64,000 nucleotides of DNA from Cellulomonas sp. APG4 (GCF_009996735.1 NZ_JAACYI010000011.1:1-64000); one strand, 5' to 3'; counted from the stretch's first letter, positions 1 through 8,672 are shown. Numbers and translations: made by a program. Notes: generated from the letters alone by a model not told the origin.

Positions 1-560
1 TCGAGGGCCTGGCTCACGTGGTCACGCAGCGCGACGACGGCGGGGGCGACCACCTGCTCGACCATCGCCTCCTCGAACGCGGCGACGGCCTCGTCGACGA
101 TCCCCAAGCCGGCCTGCACCCCGGGGGGTACGGTCGTGGGCGAGTGACGCTGCACCACCGCGCGGGCGGTCCGCCCGCCCCCGGGCACGGGCCCCACCCC
201 GGGGACGTCCCGCAGCGGCGCCGTCGGCCACGCCGCGGCCTCCCGCACGACGAGTCGCACGACGTCGCGCACGCCGCCCAGGCCGGTGCGAGCCAGGGTC
301 GAGGCCCGCGGGAGGGCGCCCGGGGCGGCGCTCAGCAGGGTGTCCACCGTCGACGGCGTGGCGGCGTCGACCTCCGTCGCGACCTCCCACGCGCGCTCGA
401 CGGCACGCGCGTCGTCGTCGAGCGCGTGCAGACCCAGCACCGTGGCCTCGGCGTCGTCGAGCCGGAACACGCGACCGAGCGTGCCCAGCAGCTCGACCGC
501 GCGCACGCGGCACGCGGCATCGACCACCAGGGCCGTGGGTGAGGTCAGGGTGTAGGGCAC
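1..560 (-). CDS. Hypothetical protein, 5' part only (runs off left edge)
   Basis: About 186 codons of an open frame read from a GTG at 560 towards the left edge. The start is chosen because GGGAGGAG lies six bases before it. The visible part begins VPYTLTSPTALVVDAACRVR and reads as a soluble, Ala/Val/Asp-rich, probably helical protein with no signal peptide or membrane segment. A Pro/Gly-rich stretch lies near the middle (around residues 110-140). I recognise no family and assign no function. Third-position G/C is very high, as in its neighbours, which supports real coding. It follows the IclR gene in the same direction after a gap of about 100 bases, so the two could be cotranscribed. Confidence 0.6.
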   Translation of the reverse strand, partial: MPYTLTSPTALVVDAACRVRAVELLGTLGRVFRLDDAEATVLGLHALDDDARAVERAWEVATEVDAATPSTVDTLLSAAPGALPRASTLARTGLGGVRDVVRLVVREAAAWPTAPLRDVPGVGPVPGGGRTARAVVQRHSPTTVPPGVQAGLGIVDEAVAAFEEAMVEQVVAPAVVALRDHVSQAL

Positions 561-663
561 ACCGGGCTCCTCCCGCTCCGTCCACCGACCATAACCGGAC
601 GGATCGCCCACGTCGCCGCGGGTCACCCGCACGAGCGACAAGGCGACCCCGGGTCGCGCCGGT

Positions 664-1455
664 TCAGCCGGGCAGGGTGAGGCCGTCCGGCAGCAGCGGG
701 GGCAGCACCCGGCGCATCACCGCGTGCAGCTCGTCGCGGCGTTCGGGCGTCATGCGCTCGGCGGGCGCCGTGACGCTCACCGCCGCGATCGCCGAGCCCG
801 ACCGGAGCAGGGGGACGGCGACGCAGCTGATGCCGCCCTCGTTCTCCTCGTCCTCCGTCGCGTAGCCCGTGGCGCGCGCGTGCTCGAGCACCGACCACAC
901 GTGCTCGCCGTCGACGGGCCGGTCCCCGACGGCGCCCACGTAGCCCGCGAGCATCGCGCGGTCCGTGCCGCGGTACGCGAGCAGGGCCCGCCCGAGCGCC
1001 GTCGTGACCGCCGGGCTGCGTCGACCGATCGCCGACCACACACGCACCGACCGCTCGGGCTCGACCTTGTCGAGGTAGACGACGTGGCCGCCGCTCAGCA
1101 CGCCCAGGTGCACGAGCTCACCGGCCACCGCGCACAGCGCGACCAGGGCCGGGTGCAGCAGGACCGGAAGGTTCTCCTCGCCGAGGAAGTCGTCGGCGAG
1201 CCGGGTCGCGGCGCCTCCCAGCAGGTACGCGCCCGTCGTCGGGTCCTGCGCGACGAAGCCGCGGTGGCGCAGCGCCGCGAGCACGCGGTGCAGCGTCGTC
1301 TTGTGCAGGTCGAGCCTCGAGGCGAGCTCGGCGAGACCCATGCCGCGCGGACCGGCCGGTGCGAGCGCCTCGAGCACGAGCAGCGCGCGATCGACCGCCT
1401 CGATCGGCGAGCCCGCCGCTCGCGTCGTCTGCTCCGCCGTCGTCCGCTCCGCCAC
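664..1455 (-). CDS. IclR-family transcriptional regulator
   Basis: 263-residue regulator. The N-terminal winged helix-turn-helix spans about residues 20-75 (AELASRLDLHKTTLHRVL), followed by the IclR effector-binding domain to about residue 255, the usual IclR size. I chose the GTG at 1455 rather than an in-frame GTG 18 bases upstream, because a TACGCT -10-like box ends seven bases before 1455, the spacing of actinobacterial leaderless genes; the longer reading would begin upstream of that promoter. It is divergent from the alpha/beta hydrolase at 1539, 83 bases away. IclR proteins commonly regulate adjacent catabolic genes. The hydrolase and the partial downstream gene are the obvious candidate targets, but this is inference and the ligand is unknown. 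Confidence 0.88.
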   Translation of the reverse strand: MAERTTAEQTTRAAGSPIEAVDRALLVLEALAPAGPRGMGLAELASRLDLHKTTLHRVLAALRHRGFVAQDPTTGAYLLGGAATRLADDFLGEENLPVLLHPALVALCAVAGELVHLGVLSGGHVVYLDKVEPERSVRVWSAIGRRSPAVTTALGRALLAYRGTDRAMLAGYVGAVGDRPVDGEHVWSVLEHARATGYATEDEENEGGISCVAVPLLRSGSAIAAVSVTAPAERMTPERRDELHAVMRRVLPPLLPDGLTLPG

Positions 1456-1462
1456 GGTGCCC

Positions 1463-1468
1463 AGCGTA
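1463..1468 (-). promoter_or_regulatory. -10 box TACGCT of leaderless IclR transcript
   Basis: Read on the minus strand, TACGCT is followed after seven bases by the GTG at 1455. This matches the TANNNT-N6/7-RTG pattern of leaderless genes in actinobacteria. No convincing -35 hexamer is visible. Confidence 0.5.
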
Positions 1469-1524
1469 GGCACCAGCGCCCGGGGGGGGGCGGGGACGCG
1501 CAGGTGGGCGCAGCGAGCCGCGCC

Positions 1525-1530
1525 TAGGCT
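1525..1530 (+). promoter_or_regulatory. -10 box TAGGCT of leaderless alpha/beta hydrolase transcript
   Basis: TAGGCT lies eight bases before the GTG at 1539 and only two bases before the in-frame GTG at 1533. The spacing favours 1539 as the translated start of a leaderless mRNA. No Shine-Dalgarno sequence is present. Confidence 0.5.
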
Positions 1531-1538
1531 GGGTGACC

Positions 1539-2348
1539 GTGAGCGACGCGCCCGTGACCCTGCACACGACCACGGTCGGCGACGACGACGCCGTCCCGAC
1601 CGTCGTTTTCCTGCACGGCCTGTTCGGGCAGGGGCGCAACTTCACCCAGATCGCGAAGGCCCTCACCCCGCAGGCCCGTTCGCTGCTCGTCGACCTGCCG
1701 GACCACGGCCGCTCGGGCTGGACCGAGCGCTTCGACTACACCCGCGTCGCCGACCTGGTCGCGGCCGAGCTGCGCGAGGGGGTCGCGGCCGAGCGCCCCG
1801 TGCACGTCGTCGGGCACTCGATGGGCGGGAAGGTCGCGATGGTGCTCGCGCTGCGCCATCCCGACCTCGTCGACCGCCTCGTCGTGGCCGACATCGCGCC
1901 GGCCGCGGGCGGCTCGACGGGCGAGTTCGCGTACCTGCTCGACAGCCTCGCGGCCCTCGACCTCGAGAGCATCGCGCGCCGCTCCGACGCTGACGAGCAG
2001 CTCGCCGAGCGGGTCGACGACGCGCGCGTACGGGGCTTTCTGCTGCAGAACCTCCGGGCCGACGGCGACGCGTTCCGCTGGCAGGCGAACCTCGCGCTGC
2101 TGCGCCGCGACCTCGCGCAGATCGGCGACTTCCCCGACGTCGGCGACGCGACGTTCGACCACCCGGTGCTGTGGGTCGCCGGCGACCGCTCGGACTACAT
2201 CCGTGACGAGCACGACCCGGTGATGCGGGGCCTCTTCCCGCGCACCACGCTCGTCACCATCAAGGGCGCAGGCCACTGGGTGCACTCCGAGCAGCCCGAG
2301 GCGTTCGTCTCGACGCTCCGCACGTTCCTCGGCCTGGGCGAGGGCTGA
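1539..2348 (+). CDS. Alpha/beta-fold hydrolase
   Basis: 269-residue serine hydrolase of the alpha/beta fold. The oxyanion-hole motif FLHG is near residue 26 and the nucleophile elbow GHSMGG near residue 94 (Ser). An acidic residue in VAGDRSDY and a C-terminal GAGHWVHSEQP would complete the triad. Size and motif order resemble the YbfF-type esterase group. No signal peptide, so cytoplasmic. The natural substrate cannot be told from sequence; esterase is the default. GTG 1533 is an alternative start two codons upstream, disfavoured by the leaderless -10 box. The gene is divergent from the IclR regulator and 17 bases upstream of the LacI gene, which has its own -10 box. Confidence 0.85.
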   Translation: MSDAPVTLHTTTVGDDDAVPTVVFLHGLFGQGRNFTQIAKALTPQARSLLVDLPDHGRSGWTERFDYTRVADLVAAELREGVAAERPVHVVGHSMGGKVAMVLALRHPDLVDRLVVADIAPAAGGSTGEFAYLLDSLAALDLESIARRSDADEQLAERVDDARVRGFLLQNLRADGDAFRWQANLALLRRDLAQIGDFPDVGDATFDHPVLWVAGDRSDYIRDEHDPVMRGLFPRTTLVTIKGAGHWVHSEQPEAFVSTLRTFLGLGEG

Positions 2349-2353
2349 GGCCC

Positions 2354-2359
2354 TACCCT
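2354..2359 (+). promoter_or_regulatory. -10 box TACCCT of leaderless LacI-family gene
   Basis: TACCCT followed by exactly six bases and then the GTG at 2366. There is no Shine-Dalgarno sequence. This is the textbook layout of an actinobacterial leaderless transcript and fixes the start of the downstream regulator. Confidence 0.6.
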
Positions 2360-2365
2360 GGCGCC

Positions 2366-3400
2366 GTGCCCGCACGAGGTCCCGTCACCCTGAGCCAGGT
2401 CGCCCGCGAGGCGGGCGTGTCGCTCGCGACGGCGTCGCGTGCGATCAACGGCAGCGCGACCCGCACGGTGCGGGCCGACCTGCGCGACCGCGTGCTCGAG
2501 GCCGCCGAGCGCCTGCGCTACTCCCCCGACGCCAACGCCCAGGCGATGGCCCGCGGCCGGACGACGTCGCTCGGGCTCATCGTGCACGACATCGCCGACC
2601 CCTACTTCTCGTCGATCGCGTCGGGTGTGACCCTCGCGGCCGAGCGTGCGTCGCTCGTGGTCACGCTCGCGAGCACCCAGCACGACCCGTCGCGCGAGCC
2701 CGCGTTCGTCGAGCTGCTCCGCCGTCAGCGGGCCCGGGCCGTGATCGTCGCGGGCGGTCGGCGCGACGACGACGCGCTCAACGCCGAGATGCGCGCGGCC
2801 CTCGAGGACTTCGAGCGCTCGGGCGGGTCCGTCGCGGTGATCGGCCAGCCCCTGCTGGACGTCGACACCGTGGTGATCGCGAACCGCAGCGGCTCGGCCG
2901 CGCTCGCGCGGGCGCTGCACGGCCGCGGGTACCGGCGGTTCGGCGTGCTGGCCGGTCCCGTGGACCACCTGACGGCCCGCGACCGGCGCGAGGGCTTCGC
3001 CGAGGCGCTCGCCGAGCTCGGCTGCCCCGCGGCCCCGGACGCGTTCGTGACCTGCGGGTTCACGCGTGACGGCGGCTACGAGGGCATGACGCGTCTGCTC
3101 AAGGACGGCCCCGACGTCGAGGTGGTGTTCGCCGTCAACGACGTCATGGCCGTCGGCGCGATCGCGGCGGCACGCGACCTCGCACGGAGCGTCCCGCACG
3201 ACGTCGGCGTCGCGGGCTTCGACGACATCACGACCCTGCGCGACGTCACCCCTGCCCTCACGACCGTCCGGATCCCGCTCGTCGACGTCGGCATCGCCGC
3301 GACCGAGCTCGCGCTCGCCCGCCCGGCCGACGAGCCCCGCCTGGTCCACGTCGAGGGCAGCGTCGTGCTCCGCGAGTCCACCCCGGGCCCGCACACCTGA
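2366..3400 (+). CDS. LacI-family transcriptional regulator
   Basis: 344 residues. The N-terminal helix-turn-helix (TLSQVAREAGVSLATASRAI, residues 8-27) and hinge are followed by a periplasmic-binding-protein-like sugar-sensing domain from about residue 65, with the usual VFAVNDVMAVGAI and GVAGFDDI segments. The GTG start is set by the leaderless -10 box. The gene stands between the alpha/beta hydrolase and the minus-strand ABC system A. Its 3' end faces the dehydrogenase at 3501, so it may control that operon. The recognition helix SLATASRAI differs slightly from SPATASRAL of the regulator at 14504; both are plausible readers of the GGNAAGCGCNTTCC sites. Ligand unknown. Confidence 0.9.
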   Translation: MPARGPVTLSQVAREAGVSLATASRAINGSATRTVRADLRDRVLEAAERLRYSPDANAQAMARGRTTSLGLIVHDIADPYFSSIASGVTLAAERASLVVTLASTQHDPSREPAFVELLRRQRARAVIVAGGRRDDDALNAEMRAALEDFERSGGSVAVIGQPLLDVDTVVIANRSGSAALARALHGRGYRRFGVLAGPVDHLTARDRREGFAEALAELGCPAAPDAFVTCGFTRDGGYEGMTRLLKDGPDVEVVFAVNDVMAVGAIAAARDLARSVPHDVGVAGFDDITTLRDVTPALTTVRIPLVDVGIAATELALARPADEPRLVHVEGSVVLRESTPGPHT

Positions 3401-3419
3401 CCCCCCACCCCCCACCGCT

Positions 3420-3485
3420 GAGATCGCACTCCCGCGCCGAGATCGCACGTCCAGCAGTGCGATCTCGGCGCAGAAGTGCGATCTC
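3420..3485. repeat. Nested inverted repeat, copy A of an intergenic palindrome family
   Basis: Outer arms GAGATCGCACT (3420-3430) and AGTGCGATCTC (3475-3485) enclose inner arms GCGCCGAGATCGCAC (3434-3448) and its perfect complement (3457-3471), with an 8-base loop. A C-rich tract precedes it. It sits between the convergent LacI and dehydrogenase genes, so it could act as a bidirectional terminator. A second copy with the same geometry lies at 45212-45279. Confidence 0.85.
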
Positions 3486-3500
3486 GTCGATGCGGAGCGG

Positions 3501-4862
3501 TCAGGCGAGCCCCAGGCGGAGGTCGGCGGTGCGGACCGGGAGGCCCGTCTCGAGCGAGGTGTTGCCCGCGATCCCGACGACCACGGACCGGACGCCGTCG
3601 AGCAGGCCCGCCGCTCGGCCGAGCGGGTCGTGGCCCGGGCCGCGGAACACGTCCGCGAGCATCCTGTCGTCGCCGCCGCCGTGGGCGCCCGAGCCCTCGG
3701 GGATCTCGACCTCGCGCGCGGCGCCCCAGTGCTGCTGCACCACGAGCCGCTGCCCGCGCGGCCGCACCGCGTCGTCGTCGTCGGCCTCGACCAGGCTCGG
3801 GTCGAGCACCGGGCGACCGTCCTTGCCGAGCACGACGGCGCCCCGCTCGACCACCTCGAGCTCGGCCCGCCCCCCGGTGCCGTTGACGCTCACGCGGTAG
3901 CCCTCCCAGGGGCTGTGCGCGTTGAGCGAGTAGGTCAGGGTCGCGCCGCGCGCGTAGTCGACGACCACCGCGAGGTTGTCCTCGATCGTGATGCCGCTCG
4001 TGAACACGTCGCGGTCGCGCAGGTACCCGTCGTGCTCCTCGGCCTGGAGGTAGAGCCGCTCGAGCCGCGGGTCGTCGCGCAGGTCGAGCGAGAACGGGTC
4101 CGGCCTGCCCGTGCGGCCCGTGCCGCGCGCCGGCCTGCGGATGAGGCCACGACGGCGTGCGTTCGCGGCTCCGTAGAACCGCAGCGCGCCGCTCGCGTAC
4201 ACCCGTGAGGGGAGGTCCGCGAGCCACCAGTTCACGAGGTCGAAGTGGTGGCTCGCCTTGTGCACCAGGAGGCCGCCCGACAGGTCCTTGCGTCGGTGCC
4301 AGCGCCGGAAGTAGTCGGCGCCGTGCATCGTGTCCAGCACCCACTCGAAGTGCACCGACGTGACCTCGCCGATCTCACCCGACGCGATCACCTCCTTGAG
4401 GGCGCTGTTGCGCGGCGAGTACCGGTAGTTGAAGGTCAGCACGATCGAGCGCCCGGTGCGCTCGGCCGCGTCGACGATGCGCCGCGTACCCGCGAGATCG
4501 GTCGTCATGGGCTTCTCGAGCACGACGTCGGCCCCCGCCGCCATGGCACGCGCCACGACGTCGGCGTGCGTGTGGTCGGGGCTCGTGACCACCACGGTCT
4601 GCACACCCTCGACGTCGATCATCTTCTCGAGCTGGTCGGGCTCGTAGCGCGCGGGGGCGTCGGCACCCGGCCGGGCCGCCGCCACCAGCTCGTCGTAGTA
4701 CGCGGCCCGCGCCGGGTTGGGCTCGCACCAGGCGGCGATCTCACCGACGTCGGCGTGCGGCCCGAGCAGTGCCTCGATGTACATCTGGGCGCGGTGGCCC
4801 GTCCCGACGACGGCGTACCGCCTCAGGTCCGTGCCGCCGGTTCCGCCCGTCGTGTGCGCCAC
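3501..4862 (-). CDS. Gfo/Idh/MocA-family sugar oxidoreductase (copy 1 of a paralogous pair)
   Basis: 453-residue NAD(P)-dependent dehydrogenase. The Rossmann motif VVGTGHR is near residues 19-25 and the conserved EKP lysine motif near 116-118, followed by the alpha/beta C-terminal substrate domain with the H-x3-D-like segment KASHHFDLVNWW. GTG 4862 is the start because AAGGAG precedes it by five to six bases; an ATG at 4913 would add 17 residues. It is the last gene of ABC operon A, so it probably oxidises or epimerises the imported sugar. It is strikingly similar over its whole length to the protein at 36473 (shared blocks such as FNYRYSPRNSALKEVIASG), indicating a fairly recent duplication. 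The substrate is unknown. Confidence 0.9.
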   Translation of the reverse strand: MAHTTGGTGGTDLRRYAVVGTGHRAQMYIEALLGPHADVGEIAAWCEPNPARAAYYDELVAAARPGADAPARYEPDQLEKMIDVEGVQTVVVTSPDHTHADVVARAMAAGADVVLEKPMTTDLAGTRRIVDAAERTGRSIVLTFNYRYSPRNSALKEVIASGEIGEVTSVHFEWVLDTMHGADYFRRWHRRKDLSGGLLVHKASHHFDLVNWWLADLPSRVYASGALRFYGAANARRRGLIRRPARGTGRTGRPDPFSLDLRDDPRLERLYLQAEEHDGYLRDRDVFTSGITIEDNLAVVVDYARGATLTYSLNAHSPWEGYRVSVNGTGGRAELEVVERGAVVLGKDGRPVLDPSLVEADDDDAVRPRGQRLVVQQHWGAAREVEIPEGSGAHGGGDDRMLADVFRGPGHDPLGRAAGLLDGVRSVVVGIAGNTSLETGLPVRTADLRLGLA

Positions 4863-4937
4863 GCGCGCTCCTTCGTCCGCGCGGGTCGTCGTCGACCCGC
4901 GACCGTGGTCCACATGCTGCCGTGCCGTGCGGCGGTC

Positions 4938-4972
4938 CCGCGGGGCCGGTCGTCCCGTGACCGGCCCCGCGG
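4938..4972. terminator. Strong hairpin just after the system-A binding protein
   Basis: CCGCGGGGCCGGTC (4938-4951) pairs perfectly with 4959-4972 across a 7-base loop, nine bases past the stop of the binding-protein gene. There is no T-run. It may be an intrinsic terminator of the GC-rich type or an mRNA 3'-end stabiliser that lets the binding protein outnumber the downstream dehydrogenase. Confidence 0.6.
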
Positions 4973-4980
4973 AGCCGCGC

Positions 4981-6330
4981 TCAGCCCTGCGTCGCCGTCT
5001 CGACCTCGGCGATGAACTGCTCGGCCGCGTCCATCGGGCTCAGGCGCCCGAACAGGACCTCGGCGTTGATGCGCCGCGTGATCTCGGCGACCTCACCCGC
5101 ACCGACCGGCGGCACGGGGAGCCCGTCGACGATCTCGTCCTCGAGGTCCGTCAGGAACTCGGCCGAGTACTGGTCGACCTCGGCGAACTGGTCCTGCACC
5201 TCGGCGCGGACCTCGGTGTTGGCCGGCAGGCCGCGGTCGGACAGCAGCAGCTCGGCCGCGGCCGGGTCGTTGAGCAGGTAGTCCACGAGCGTCGCGGCCG
5301 CCTCGGGGTACTCGCTCGTCGCGGAGATCGAGTAGAACATCGCGGGCTTGAAGTACATGCCGGTGCGCTCGTGCTCGGACTCGCCCGGGTGGCGGAGCAG
5401 CACGAGGTCGCGGCCCGCCGCATTGGTGATCGCACCCAGCTGGTTGGTCCAGAAGAACGACATCGCGCCCTGGTTGAGGCCCACGAGCGACTGCTCGGGC
5501 CCACCCGCGTCGATCTCGACCGTCTCGGCCGCCGACGGCGTGCCCCCGGTCTCCTGGAGACGCAGCGAGATCTCCCACCACTCGGCGAGCGTCTCGGGGC
5601 TGAAGCCGAGCGAGCCGTCCTCGTTGTAGAGGGCCTCACCGCGCTGCCGCGCGAAGATCGCGAAGCCCGGCTCGTTGAAGCCGTAGTCCTGCGCGCCGTA
5701 GACGCCGTCGGGCGTGTTCGCCGAGATCTCCGCGGCGATCTCGACGTAGTCGTCCCAGGTCCACGTGGAGTCGTCGGGCATCTCGACGCCCGCGTCGGCG
5801 AACACCTGCGGGTCGGCGACGATCGCGTACGCGTTGATGCCGGTGGGCACGCCGTACTGGCCACCCTCCATCTGGCCCGAGGCGAGGATCGACTCGTCGA
5901 TGTTGCTCAGGTCGAGGGTGTCGCCGAACTCGCTGAGGTCGGCGAGGACCCCGCGGGTGGCGTAGTCACGCAGGTAGCGCTCCTCCTGCGTGATCACGTC
6001 GGGGGCGTCGCCGCCCGCGACGGTGGTCGCGAGCTTGTCCCAGTAGCCGCCCCAGTCGGTGAAGTCGGGCACCACGGTGATGTCCGGGTGCTCCTCCATG
6101 AAGTTGTCGAGCACCTCCTGGGTGAGCTCGTGGCGGGTGTCCGAGCCCCACCACGAGAACTTGATGGTGGCCTCGCCCTCCTCGCCCTCGGCGGGCTGCT
6201 CGGCCTCGGGCGTGTTGTCCACGGGATCCTGCGCGCAGGCGGTCAGCGCCATGACTGCTGCGGCGCCGAGCGCGACCACGCGCAGCGTGCCGCGTGCGGG
6301 CCGGGAGTGGGTACGGGTGCGGTGAGTCAT
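4981..6330 (-). CDS. Sugar ABC transporter substrate-binding lipoprotein, system A
   Basis: 449-residue extracellular solute-binding protein of family 1 (maltose/oligosaccharide type). The N-terminal Arg/His-rich signal peptide ends in the lipobox LTAC, with Cys32 as the predicted lipidation site, followed by an acidic Glu-rich linker. The mature protein begins with the family-typical IKFSWWGSDTRHE. GAGGAG lies five bases before the ATG. It captures an oligosaccharide outside the cell for the permeases at 6529-8497. It is paralogous to the binding proteins at 40292 and 60552, sharing segments such as YGVPTGIN and a C-terminal LFGRLSPMDAAEQ. The 198-base gap to the upstream permease gene and the hairpins on both sides suggest that its mRNA level is tuned separately. 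Confidence 0.93.
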   Translation of the reverse strand: MTHRTRTHSRPARGTLRVVALGAAAVMALTACAQDPVDNTPEAEQPAEGEEGEATIKFSWWGSDTRHELTQEVLDNFMEEHPDITVVPDFTDWGGYWDKLATTVAGGDAPDVITQEERYLRDYATRGVLADLSEFGDTLDLSNIDESILASGQMEGGQYGVPTGINAYAIVADPQVFADAGVEMPDDSTWTWDDYVEIAAEISANTPDGVYGAQDYGFNEPGFAIFARQRGEALYNEDGSLGFSPETLAEWWEISLRLQETGGTPSAAETVEIDAGGPEQSLVGLNQGAMSFFWTNQLGAITNAAGRDLVLLRHPGESEHERTGMYFKPAMFYSISATSEYPEAAATLVDYLLNDPAAAELLLSDRGLPANTEVRAEVQDQFAEVDQYSAEFLTDLEDEIVDGLPVPPVGAGEVAEITRRINAEVLFGRLSPMDAAEQFIAEVETATQG

Positions 6331-6495
6331 CGTGCTCCTCGATGGTGGGTCGACGGGGCGGTGACCCGCGGGCCGGCAGCCTGCGGGGTGGTGCGCCGAC
6401 CTGGCCGGTGGTGCGGCCGGTCGGTCGTGCGGACGGGTGCGCTCGTCGGTGGGCGCTTCCCGGGGATGACGTCGGTCCTTTCCCTTCCGCGAGAC

Positions 6496-6525
6496 CCGGG
6501 GGCCGCCGACGTCGTCGGCCCCCGG
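6496..6525. terminator. Near-perfect 30-base palindrome after the system-A permease pair
   Basis: CCGGGGGCCG (6496-6505) pairs with CGGCCCCCGG (6516-6525), and the 10 bases between are themselves almost palindromic around GACGTC. It lies three bases beyond the permease stop codon. It likely attenuates or processes the transcript between the permeases and the binding protein gene. Confidence 0.6.
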
Positions 6526-6528
6526 ACC

Positions 6529-7557
6529 TCACTTGATGCCGGTGGTGGCGATGCCCTTGACCAGGTACTTCTGGCCGAAGAGGAAGACGAGGAAGATCGG
6601 GACGAGCGACACGATCGACATCGCGAAGAGCGAGCCCCACGAGCTCGCACCCGTCGAGTCGACGAACGTACGCAGCGCGACCGGGACCGTGTACATGTCC
6701 GGGTTGGTCAGGAAGATCAGCTGGCTGAAGAAGTCGTTCCACGTCCAGATGAACGTGAAGATCGCCGTCGTCGCCAGCGCGGGCGTCGCGAGCGGCAGCA
6801 TGATGCGGAAGAAGATCCGCGCGTGGCCCGCGCCGTCGATGTGCGCGGCCTCGTCGAGCTCGCGCGGGATCCCGCGGAAGAACTGGACCATCAGGAACAC
6901 GAAGAACGCGTCCGTGGCCAGCAGCTTGGGCACCACGAGCGGGAGGTAGGTGTTGATCCAGTCCAGCTGGGAGAACAGGATGTACTGCGGCACGATCACC
7001 ACGTGGATCGGCAGCATGATCGACATCAGCATGATCGCGAACCACAGCTTGCGACCGCGGAAGTTGAGCCGCGCGAACGCGTACGCCGCCATCGAGCACG
7101 AGATCAGGTTCCCGAGCACCGCACCGGCCACGATGATGAACGAGTTCATCAGGTAGTGGCTGAACGGGTGCAGCAGCGCGTCCCAGCCCACGGTGTAGTT
7201 CGACAGGTCGATCTCGCTCGGGATGAGCGCGGGGTCGCGGAAGATCAGCGCATTCGGCTTGAACGAGCTCGCGAGCATCCAGAGCAGCGGGTACAGCATC
7301 ACGAAGCCGACGGCGATGAGCATGCCGTGCTTGACCAGGCTGCGGGCCCGGCTCGCCCACGGCGACCGGCCGGCCGCACGGCGCGTGCCGCGACCGCCCG
7401 TGTCGTCCGCGGCCGGCGGGACGGGGACGGCCGGGGCCGCCGGGTCCTGGAGCGCGGCGACGGCGGACGGTGCCGGTGCGGGGCGCTGGTCGACGCCTGC
7501 GACGGAGCCGTCGCGGCCTGCGGAGGAGGGGCTCGTGCCCTCGGTGCGCTCAGTCAT
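6529..7557 (-). CDS. Sugar ABC transporter permease (MalG/UgpE type), system A
   Basis: 342-residue inner-membrane permease. About 75 N-terminal residues are a Pro/Ala-rich, probably disordered cytoplasmic extension, longer than in most relatives. Six membrane segments follow. The cytoplasmic EAA loop reads ELDEAAHIDGAGHARIFFRI, the contact site for an ABC ATPase. Its ATG overlaps the last codons of the partner permease by 8 bases, so translation is likely coupled; no good Shine-Dalgarno precedes it. The C-terminus GIATTGIK is typical of MalG-like proteins. With the permease at 7550 and binding protein at 4981 it forms a CUT1-type importer. No ATPase is encoded nearby. Confidence 0.93.
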   Translation of the reverse strand: MTERTEGTSPSSAGRDGSVAGVDQRPAPAPSAVAALQDPAAPAVPVPPAADDTGGRGTRRAAGRSPWASRARSLVKHGMLIAVGFVMLYPLLWMLASSFKPNALIFRDPALIPSEIDLSNYTVGWDALLHPFSHYLMNSFIIVAGAVLGNLISCSMAAYAFARLNFRGRKLWFAIMLMSIMLPIHVVIVPQYILFSQLDWINTYLPLVVPKLLATDAFFVFLMVQFFRGIPRELDEAAHIDGAGHARIFFRIMLPLATPALATTAIFTFIWTWNDFFSQLIFLTNPDMYTVPVALRTFVDSTGASSWGSLFAMSIVSLVPIFLVFLFGQKYLVKGIATTGIK

Positions 7558-8497
7558 TGTAGAAGACCCAGTACTTGGAGAGCAGGAAGTTGACCGCGGT
7601 CATCGCCGCGACGATCGCCAGGAGCAGCCAGGCCATGCCCGAGGCGTACCCCATCCGGAAGTTCTCGAAGCCCTCCTTGTAGAGGTACAGCGTGTAGAAC
7701 ATCGTCGAGTCGACCGGCCCGCCGGTGCCGCCGCTGACGACGAACGCCTGGGTGAACGACTGGAACGCGCCGATCACCTGCAGCACCAGGTTGAAGAAGA
7801 TGATCGGCGTGAGCAGCGGCACCGTGATGCTCACGAACTGCCGCAGCTTGCCCGCACCGTCGATCGACGCCGCCTCGTAGTACATGTCCGGGATCTGCCG
7901 CAGGCCCGCGAGGAAGATGATCATCGGGGAGCCGAAGGTCCACACGTTGAGGATCACGAGCGTCCCGAGGGCGTAGTCCGGGTGCGAGACCCAGCCCTGA
8001 CCCTGGATGCCGAAGAACCCGAGCACCTGGTTGATGAGGCCGTCGGTGCCGAAGATCTGCCGCCACAGGATCGCGATCGCGACGCTGCCGCCGAGCAGCG
8101 ACGGCAGGTAGTAGACCGAGCGGTAGATGGCGAGCCCTCGCAGCCCGCGGTCGAGCAGGAGCGCGAGCCCGAGCGCCGCGGCGAGCTGCAGCGGGACCGA
8201 GACGAAGACGTAGGTGAACGTCACGCGCAGCGAGTTGTGCAGCCGCGTGTCCCCGAGCATCCGCTCGTAGTTCTCGAAGCCGATCCAGTTGGGCGGCTGC
8301 AGCAGGCTGTAGTCGGTGAACGACAGGTAGAGCGAGGCGATGAGCGGGCCGGCCGTGATGAGGAAGAGGCCGATGAACCACGGCGCCATGAAGAACAGGG
8401 CCGCCTTGTTGTCACCCCGCTCGACGGGAGCAGGGGTCGCCTTGACGCCCTTGCTCCTGCGCAGGGACGCGAGCTCGCCGAGGGCGGCCACGGTCAC
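7550..8497 (-). CDS. Sugar ABC transporter permease (MalF/UgpA type), system A
   Basis: 315-residue membrane protein with six predicted segments and the EAA loop YYEAASIDGAGKLRQFVSI. The first membrane helix follows a short charged N-terminus (around residue 33, AALFFMAPWFIGLF). The GTG at 8497 is the only start compatible with the open frame. This is the promoter-proximal gene of the minus-strand operon 8497-3501. The 276-base gap to the divergent fusion gene at 8774 holds the operator GGAAAGCGCTATCC, which probably controls both directions. Substrate unknown; the uronate genes across the divergent promoter suggest a uronic-acid-containing oligosaccharide, which is inference. Confidence 0.93.
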   Translation of the reverse strand: MTVAALGELASLRRSKGVKATPAPVERGDNKAALFFMAPWFIGLFLITAGPLIASLYLSFTDYSLLQPPNWIGFENYERMLGDTRLHNSLRVTFTYVFVSVPLQLAAALGLALLLDRGLRGLAIYRSVYYLPSLLGGSVAIAILWRQIFGTDGLINQVLGFFGIQGQGWVSHPDYALGTLVILNVWTFGSPMIIFLAGLRQIPDMYYEAASIDGAGKLRQFVSITVPLLTPIIFFNLVLQVIGAFQSFTQAFVVSGGTGGPVDSTMFYTLYLYKEGFENFRMGYASGMAWLLLAIVAAMTAVNFLLSKYWVFYND

Positions 8498-8672
8498 CGC
8501 CCCCCGGAGGGTCGGGGTGGTGTCGCGCGTCCTGCCGCGACGTGCCTGCTGAAGGACATCCGGTGCTCCTCGTGATCGCCCTTGATCGGTGGTGGCTGCC
8601 GTGCCGCCAGAGTCCGGCCGGCGCGACCCTCGTCGCCGTTCCCGAGGACCGAGATCCCTGCGGCGCGAAGGT

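Noticed and set aside
1480-1499. G-run in the IclR/hydrolase divergent region as a phase-variable tract
   Set aside because: It is about nine to ten G with interruptions and lies in a GC-rich background; no evidence for slippage control can be drawn from one sequence.
3402-3500. Nested palindrome as a CRISPR repeat-spacer unit
   Set aside because: The repeats are inverted, not direct, spacing is not regular beyond one unit, and no cas gene is near.
6440-6465. GGTGGGCGCTTCCCGGG as a sixth member of the GGNAAGCGCNTTCC set
   Set aside because: Only one half matches; the left half lacks the AAGC part, so it was left out of the consensus.
4717-7593. Open frame of about 960 codons on the plus strand over ABC system A
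   Set aside because: Antisense shadow of the permease and binding-protein genes; low-complexity Arg/Glu/Val composition and no recognisable motif.
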